The notes beneath the pieces are model-generated. The model worked only from the letters and a program-made list of their open reading frames with translations. It searched no databases and was not told the origin of the DNA. From assembly GCA_964022665.1 (NCBI GenBank), contig CAXIDF010000009.1:82099-146098 (forward strand): a stretch of DNA of 64,000 nucleotides. The letters run 5' to 3'. Of this stretch, positions 59,672-64,000 are shown one piece after another. Numbering within the stretch: the first letter of the stretch is position 1; every line of letters starts with the position of its first letter. A program made the position numbers and the translations under genes. Origin of the DNA: Haliea sp964022665. GTDB taxonomy: Bacteria > Pseudomonadota > Gammaproteobacteria > Pseudomonadales > Halieaceae.

Positions 59672-62605
59672 ATGAAAAAAATGCTTATCAATGCAACACA
59701 GCCCGAAGAGCTGCGCGTTGCGCTCGTTGACGGCCAGCGTCTGTACGATCTGGATATCGAAAACCGCACTCGTCTGCAAAAGAAATCAAACATCTATAAA
59801 GGCAAAATCACCCGGGTTGAACCCAGCCTCGAAGCGGCATTTGTCGAGTTCGGCGCGGAGCGTCACGGCTTCCTGCCACTCAAGGAAATCGCCCGCGAGT
59901 ACTTCTGCAAGGATCCCGGCAACGCCGAAGGGCGCCTGAAAATCAAGGAAGTGGTCAAGGAAGGCACGGAAATCATCGTGCAGGTAGATAAAGAAGAGCG
60001 CGGCAACAAGGGCGCCGCTCTCACCACCTTTATCAGCCTCGCCGGGCGCTACATGGTACTGATGCCCAACAACCCCAAGGCCGGCGGCATTTCACGCCGC
60101 ATCGAGGGCGATGACCGCAGCGATTTGCGCGAGGCCCTGAGCGGCCTAGAAATCCCTAACGGCATGGGCGTTATCATCCGCACCGCCGGCGTCGGGCGCA
60201 CCACGGAAGAGCTGCAGTGGGACCTCAACTACCTGCTGCAACTGTGGGAGTCCATCACGACCGCCAACACCGAAGTGAAAGCCCCTGCCCTGCTGTTCCA
60301 GGAGAGCAACGTCATCATTCGCGCGGTGCGCGACTACCTGCGCGACGATATCGATCAGGTTGTTATCGACTCGGACGACGCCTACGCCGAGGCACTCGAG
60401 TTCGTCAGCATGGTTATGCCGAAATACAAGAGTCGCATTCGCCGCTACGAAGACACCATTCCGCTGTTCAACCGCTTCCAGATCGAGAGCCAGATCGAGA
60501 CCGCCTTCCAGCGCGAGGTTCGGCTTCCTTCTGGTGGGTCCATTGTGATCGACCCCACAGAGGCACTGGTTTCCATCGACATCAACTCCGCCCGCGCCAC
60601 CAAGGGTAGCGACATCGAGGACACCGCGCTGCAGACCAACCTCGAGGCAGCCGACGAAATTGCCCGGCAGCTGCGCCTGCGCGATATGGGTGGCCTTGTG
60701 GTAATCGACTTCATCGATATGCTCGCGGCGCGGAACCAGCGCGCCGTGGAAAATCGCATGCGCGACGCGCTCGAGCTGGATCGCGCCCGCGTTCAGGTTG
60801 GGCGGATTTCGCGTTTTGGCCTGCTGGAGATGTCACGCCAGCGTTTGCGCCCGTCGCTCGGCGAAACCAGCGCCATTGTCTGCCCGCGCTGCACCGGCCA
60901 GGGCACCATTCGCGACACCAAATCCCTTGCACTCTCGATCCTGCGCCTGATGGAAGAGGAAGCGATCAAGGACCGCAGCGCCGAAGTGCGCGCCATCGTC
61001 CCCGTTGACGTCGCGGCCTACCTGCTGAATGAAAAGCGTTCGGCCCTCTCGGATATCGAAATTATCAGCCGCACACGGCTGCTGGTGATTCCCAACCCGA
61101 ACCTGGAAACGCCGCATTTCGAAGTGCAGCGCCTGCGCGACGACGAAGTCAGCGAAGACCGCACCGCCAGCTATTCCATCGACATTGCGGTACCCGACAC
61201 GGACATCATCAGCGACGCCCATGCCGCCAATATCCCCCAGCAGGAAGCTGCCGTACAGCGCATCGCACCGCAGATGGCCGCACCCCAGCCGGCAGAAGTG
61301 AACGACGCCCCGGCTACAGCGGAGGCCCCCAAGCGCAAGCGCGGCGGCAAGGGCAGCGCGCGCAGGGCGGCAGAGCCTGTGGCGCCACCGGTTAAAGCCG
61401 GGCTGGTCAGCCGCTTGATGGGTATGCTGTTTGGCGAACCGGCTAAAACCGAGGAACCCGCGCCCAAACCGAAGGCTCGCAAAGCAGCCCCTGCCGAGCA
61501 GGACGCCGAGAGCGGTGAAAAGAGTGGCGAGCGCAGCGGTCGCAAACGCAGCCGCGGGGGTCGCCGTCGCAATGGCAACAACAGCGGCAACAACAGTGCA
61601 CGCAATGCAGACCAGGCGCGCGGTGATCGCGATGATGCTGGCGACAAGGGCGAGCAGTCCGGGAAAGCTGAAAAGGCCGACGACCGCAACCGTTCGCAGG
61701 ATGACTCCTCGGAAGAGCGCCAGTCCAGTGGCAATTCGCGGCCCCGCCGACGCGGCGGCAAAGGCCGTCGACGCCCCGATGCCGAGCGCCGCACCGAGCC
61801 GGTTGAAGACCAGACCGACATCGACGCCGATGCTTCCGACGACGACAGCCTTGAAGCCTATGCGCGTCGCCAGCAGGAGGAGCAACGCGAGCAGCAAGCC
61901 GACGATGGCGACAAGCCGCGCAAGCGCCCGAGTGACATGAAGCGCGGCGAACCCCGCCGTCGTCGCCGCAGCCGCCCGCAGGTTGACGCTGACAATGCGG
62001 AAACCACGCAGCCTGCCAGCGACGCTGGCGCAGCCACCGCCGAGACCGCTGAGGTCGCAGCGGAAGAGGCCCCAGTGGACAAAGCGCAACGCACACCTGC
62101 GGACGCGCCCGCCAGCGAACCGGTAACCGCCGCTGAAGTTGTTGAAGCCACGCCGGTGGACGCACTGGCTGCGAGCAGCCCCGCTACTGCCGAAGGTGCC
62201 AGCGACGGCGCAGAAAATGCGCCTGCCGAGGAAACCCCAGCCCCGGCTGCAGCAGAGCCGGCACCCAGCGTACCTGCGGTAGAACCTGCAGCAGTAGAAC
62301 CCGCAGCGGTAGAACCTGCAGAGGAGCCCGTCGCGAAGCCGGAAGCGCCTGCGGTAGCCGCCGCAGAGCCACCAGCGGCTCCGGTTGCAGCCAAGGGCCT
62401 CACCCCTGACGGGCGTGCAGCCAATGATCCGCGCGTAGCGCCGAAGGCAGTGGGCGAAGTGGCAATCACCACGGACCACCTGCAACTGTTCCGCGATGAG
62501 CAGCTTCCTCCGGTCGCACCGAGCGGCAACGTTGCACCGCGCGCCAGCAATGACCCGCGCGGGCCGCGTGCAGGTGCCAATGCTGGCGGCGCATCAGAGG
62601 GCTAA
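59672..62605 (+). CDS. rne: Ribonuclease E
   Basis: A 977-residue endonuclease at the core of the RNA degradosome. Catalytic half: S1 domain (about 38-125), 5' sensor/RNase H-like region, DNase I-like site with Asp in VSIDINSARATKGS and DFIDM, and zinc-link CPRCTGQG (about 408-415). The C-terminal half (from about 520) is disordered: arginine-rich RNA-binding stretches (GRKRSRGGRRRNGNN, RRRRSRPQ) and a long Ala/Glu/Pro tail with AVEPA repeats. Scaffold sites for PNPase or helicase cannot be assigned by eye. Confidence 0.97.
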   Translation: MKKMLINATQPEELRVALVDGQRLYDLDIENRTRLQKKSNIYKGKITRVEPSLEAAFVEFGAERHGFLPLKEIAREYFCKDPGNAEGRLKIKEVVKEGTEIIVQVDKEERGNKGAALTTFISLAGRYMVLMPNNPKAGGISRRIEGDDRSDLREALSGLEIPNGMGVIIRTAGVGRTTEELQWDLNYLLQLWESITTANTEVKAPALLFQESNVIIRAVRDYLRDDIDQVVIDSDDAYAEALEFVSMVMPKYKSRIRRYEDTIPLFNRFQIESQIETAFQREVRLPSGGSIVIDPTEALVSIDINSARATKGSDIEDTALQTNLEAADEIARQLRLRDMGGLVVIDFIDMLAARNQRAVENRMRDALELDRARVQVGRISRFGLLEMSRQRLRPSLGETSAIVCPRCTGQGTIRDTKSLALSILRLMEEEAIKDRSAEVRAIVPVDVAAYLLNEKRSALSDIEIISRTRLLVIPNPNLETPHFEVQRLRDDEVSEDRTASYSIDIAVPDTDIISDAHAANIPQQEAAVQRIAPQMAAPQPAEVNDAPATAEAPKRKRGGKGSARRAAEPVAPPVKAGLVSRLMGMLFGEPAKTEEPAPKPKARKAAPAEQDAESGEKSGERSGRKRSRGGRRRNGNNSGNNSARNADQARGDRDDAGDKGEQSGKAEKADDRNRSQDDSSEERQSSGNSRPRRRGGKGRRRPDAERRTEPVEDQTDIDADASDDDSLEAYARRQQEEQREQQADDGDKPRKRPSDMKRGEPRRRRRSRPQVDADNAETTQPASDAGAATAETAEVAAEEAPVDKAQRTPADAPASEPVTAAEVVEATPVDALAASSPATAEGASDGAENAPAEETPAPAAAEPAPSVPAVEPAAVEPAAVEPAEEPVAKPEAPAVAAAEPPAAPVAAKGLTPDGRAANDPRVAPKAVGEVAITTDHLQLFRDEQLPPVAPSGNVAPRASNDPRGPRAGANAGGASEG
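62276..62320 (+). repeat. Three 15-base tandem repeats in rne
   Basis: Three in-frame 15-base units (62276-62290, 62291-62305, 62306-62320) each encode AVEPA (residues 869-883). Units one and three are identical; the middle differs at two third-codon positions. This looks like slippage or unequal exchange in the disordered tail. Confidence 0.9.
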
Positions 62606-62620
62606 AAGCACTGCAAATTC

Positions 62621-62652
62621 ATGCGCACAGGGCCTCCGGGGCTTGTGCGCAT
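62621..62652. terminator. Hairpin after rne
   Basis: ATGCGCACA at 62621-62629 pairs with TGTGCGCAT at 62644-62652, with CC/GG inside. It follows the rne stop by 15 bases, has no T-run, and overlaps the -35 of the tRNA-Ser promoter. Confidence 0.5.
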
Positions 62653-62670
62653 GGGCTGGCAATGTATAAT
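62643..62670 (+). promoter_or_regulatory. tRNA-Ser promoter
   Basis: TTGTGC at 62643-62648, 16-base spacer, TATAAT at 62665-62670 (perfect -10), 34 bases before the tRNA. Confidence 0.7.
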
Positions 62671-62704
62671 CGCGCTCTTCTGCCGAAGGCGGAATTTCAA
62701 ACAC

Positions 62705-62794
62705 GGTGGGCTGGCTGAGTGGTCGAAAGCGGCGGTCTTGAAAACCGTTGAGGGTTTATCCCCTCCCGGGGTTCGAATCCCTGGCCCACCGCCA
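62705..62794 (+). tRNA. tRNA-Ser (anticodon TGA)
   Basis: A 90-base class II tRNA: acceptor GGTGGGC/GCCCACC, D-arm with GGCTGAGTGGTC, anticodon stem CGGT/ACCG with loop CTTGAAA, a long variable arm (TTGAGGGTTTATCCCCTCCC) and encoded CCA. Reads UCA codons. Confidence 0.97.
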
Positions 62795-63180
62795 CTATAC
62801 TTTATAAATCAATGAGTTACAGGCGGTAATGCTCAGTTACCGCCAAAATTCCCGCCATAAGATATACGCTTTAAAAGTGACCAACACCTGCCCAGGACCT
62901 ATCCCGATGGCACGCTTTGAGGCGACTCATCGATCCACACAGCAATGAGCAGAGAGTATCCCTGCCCGCGGATATCTCCGGCACCACTATATCAATAAAA
63001 TCAATTAGTTAGACGTTATTCGTGATCTATCCCTATATAGATCCCCACTAAGCGAAAGTGGTGCATCAACGCTCCCAGTAGCCGCGTCCCCGCCCTCATC
63101 CTAAACTCAGCCCACGGAGCCGATAGACGCAGACTGGCTCGCCGGCTGGACCACAGCGGCCGACAAGTCCACTACACCCC
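62795..63180. other. Gene-free stretch downstream of tRNA-Ser
   Basis: A 386-base region, visibly more AT-rich than its surroundings in the first half. It contains a perfect 8-bp hairpin (GGCGGTAA at 62822-62829, TTACCGCC at 62837-62844) that may end the tRNA transcript, and no convincing gene in any frame. The place directly 3' of a serine tRNA is a classic integration site, so it could be a scar, but I see no integrase remnant or repeated tRNA end. Confidence 0.5.
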
Positions 63181-63852
63181 TCACCTACTCTCAAGCCACA
63201 CTACCTCCCCAACTGGCTCCAGCAGTGCCGCATCCTTGTTCCGGGAATTGCCAATACTCGACGCCAGCGGCTGCAGGGCCAACGGGAATTTCAGTTCCGC
63301 ACGAAATAGCGGATCATCGGGTGGTATCTCCTCGGCATTGTCCAGCCAGCGGACGCACTCCTCCAGCGACAGCATCACTGGCATGCGCGAATGCCAGGGC
63401 TGGAACTCTGGGGCAGCTTCTGTGGTGACCAGGGTGCAGGACAGCAAGGGGGTCGGCTGACCTCGCCAGACATCCCACAGTGCCGCCACGGCCAGGGAGC
63501 TGTCTTTGTTGGTGATCAACCACGGCTGCTTGTGGCCTTGATCTGTACGCCACTCAATAAAGCTACTCATGGGGACGATGCCGCGCTGACTCTTGAAAGG
63601 ACCGCGGAATGCCGGGCTTTGGGCCAGCGACTCGGCGCGGGCATTGAACATGCTGTATTTCGTGCTGACCTCTCTTGCCCATGAGGGGGTGAGCCACCAG
63701 CGGGCCAATTCCCCCTGCCCGTCGTGAAGCAGCAGCACATCTTCGGTGGGCGCGACGTTGTAGCGGGGCGGTGGTAAGCGTACATCGATGCCCAGAGAAT
63801 CCAGCAGGTTCTGGAGGCCGGGCATCTCGGTAACGTTGAAACGGCCACACAT
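63181..63852 (-). CDS. SRAP-family protein (YedK/HMCES), abasic-site DNA-protein crosslinker
   Basis: A 223-residue SRAP protein. It starts MCGRFNVTE, where Cys2 after Met removal forms the covalent link to abasic sites in single-stranded DNA; the other active-site residues are Asn70 (FNARAES), Glu100 (FIEW) and His154 (WHSRMP). Length equals E. coli YedK (222). The ATG at 63852 has GGAGACAGG upstream; an in-frame extension would bury the essential Cys2, so it is rejected. Protects abasic sites at stalled forks. Confidence 0.94.
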   Translation of the reverse strand: MCGRFNVTEMPGLQNLLDSLGIDVRLPPPRYNVAPTEDVLLLHDGQGELARWWLTPSWAREVSTKYSMFNARAESLAQSPAFRGPFKSQRGIVPMSSFIEWRTDQGHKQPWLITNKDSSLAVAALWDVWRGQPTPLLSCTLVTTEAAPEFQPWHSRMPVMLSLEECVRWLDNAEEIPPDDPLFRAELKFPLALQPLASSIGNSRNKDAALLEPVGEVVWLESR

Positions 63853-64000
63853 CGAGCCTGTCTCCGGTAGGACTATGTCCCTGAGTGTAGCCAATCTGAT
63901 TCCGAGCCGGTGATTTTCCTGCAAGTCGTGGAGCGTACCTGAATCACGATCACCACACGGCATGTTTTGGACCCATTCGTCGTGGGTGTTATAGTCCAGC
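63853..64000. other. Window end, upstream of the SRAP gene
   Basis: 148 bases with no recognisable gene; it should contain the leftward promoter of the SRAP gene, but I see no confident -10/-35 pair. Confidence 0.4.

Noticed and set aside
62276..62320. Possible CRISPR-like repeat
   Set aside because: The 15-base units are directly tandem without spacers, in frame inside rne. No CRISPR array or cas gene was seen in the window.
60833..62485. Long frame opposite rne encoding a Gly/Cys/Arg-rich protein
   Set aside because: It mirrors the Ala/Glu/Arg-rich RNase E tail; composition is an artefact of reading the opposite strand.
62795..63000. Possible integrase remnant after tRNA-Ser
   Set aside because: Short open stretches there have no start codon or integrase motif, and no duplicate of the tRNA end was found.

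Overview
The window is GC-rich (roughly 60 % by eye), gene-dense DNA from a gammaproteobacterium. Several gene runs match the Pseudomonas/Cellvibrionales-type order: ppiD-hupB-lon-clpX-clpP-tig; folD, cysS, glnS, ppiB, lpxH; yceD-rpmF-fabD-fabG-acpP-fabF-pabC-mltG-tmk-holB-pilZ; and rne next to rluC, a HAD phosphatase and maf. Together with AcnB, MiaE, DUF1285 and DUF1289 proteins this points to a marine Cellvibrionales-like bacterium such as Halieaceae; the family is inference from gene content.

Layout. 1-4602: a leftward operon of esterase, PlsC-type acyltransferase, Orn/Lys/Arg decarboxylase-like enzyme, dienelactone hydrolase and the first 20 codons of maleylacetoacetate isomerase (the rest lies outside). 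4758-14788: a surface-glycan locus of two converging arms. The rightward arm encodes a periplasmic-domain membrane protein, a GT-C-like polytopic protein, a WcaJ-type phosphoglycosyltransferase, a PAPS sulfotransferase and a WecG/TagA glycosyltransferase. The leftward arm encodes UDP-glucuronate decarboxylase, a flippase, a second sulfotransferase and a GT2. This is a lipid-linked, probably sulfated glycan pathway. 14989-17195: a D-2-hydroxyacid dehydrogenase and a beta-propeller protein, tail to tail. 17474-20828: a fused tandem CaiB/BaiF CoA-transferase and an LLM flavin oxidoreductase. 20884-22718: a hipBA toxin-antitoxin operon with twin operators, beside a Pro-His-Arg tRNA operon (22957-23382).

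23575-46869 is housekeeping: folD, cysS/glnS, ppiB/lpxH, miaE, acnB, etfAB and ETF dehydrogenase, serA, ppiD, hupB, lon, clpXP and tig, with tRNA-Leu(TAG) beside tig. 47236-48538 holds a GH84 O-GlcNAcase-like gene and a candidate small RNA defined by a strong plus-strand terminator with no protein gene upstream of it. 48541-56805 is the fatty-acid/cell-envelope/replication operon, from which plsX (and fabH) are missing. 56904-62605 holds maf, a HAD phosphatase, rluC and rne, with a roughly 530-nt rne leader. The window ends with tRNA-Ser(TGA), a gene-free 386-bp stretch and an SRAP-family (YedK/HMCES) gene.

The most unusual content is the sulfotransferase-containing glycan locus with its split, unassigned membrane pair, followed by the candidate sRNA, the hip operators and the fused CoA-transferase.
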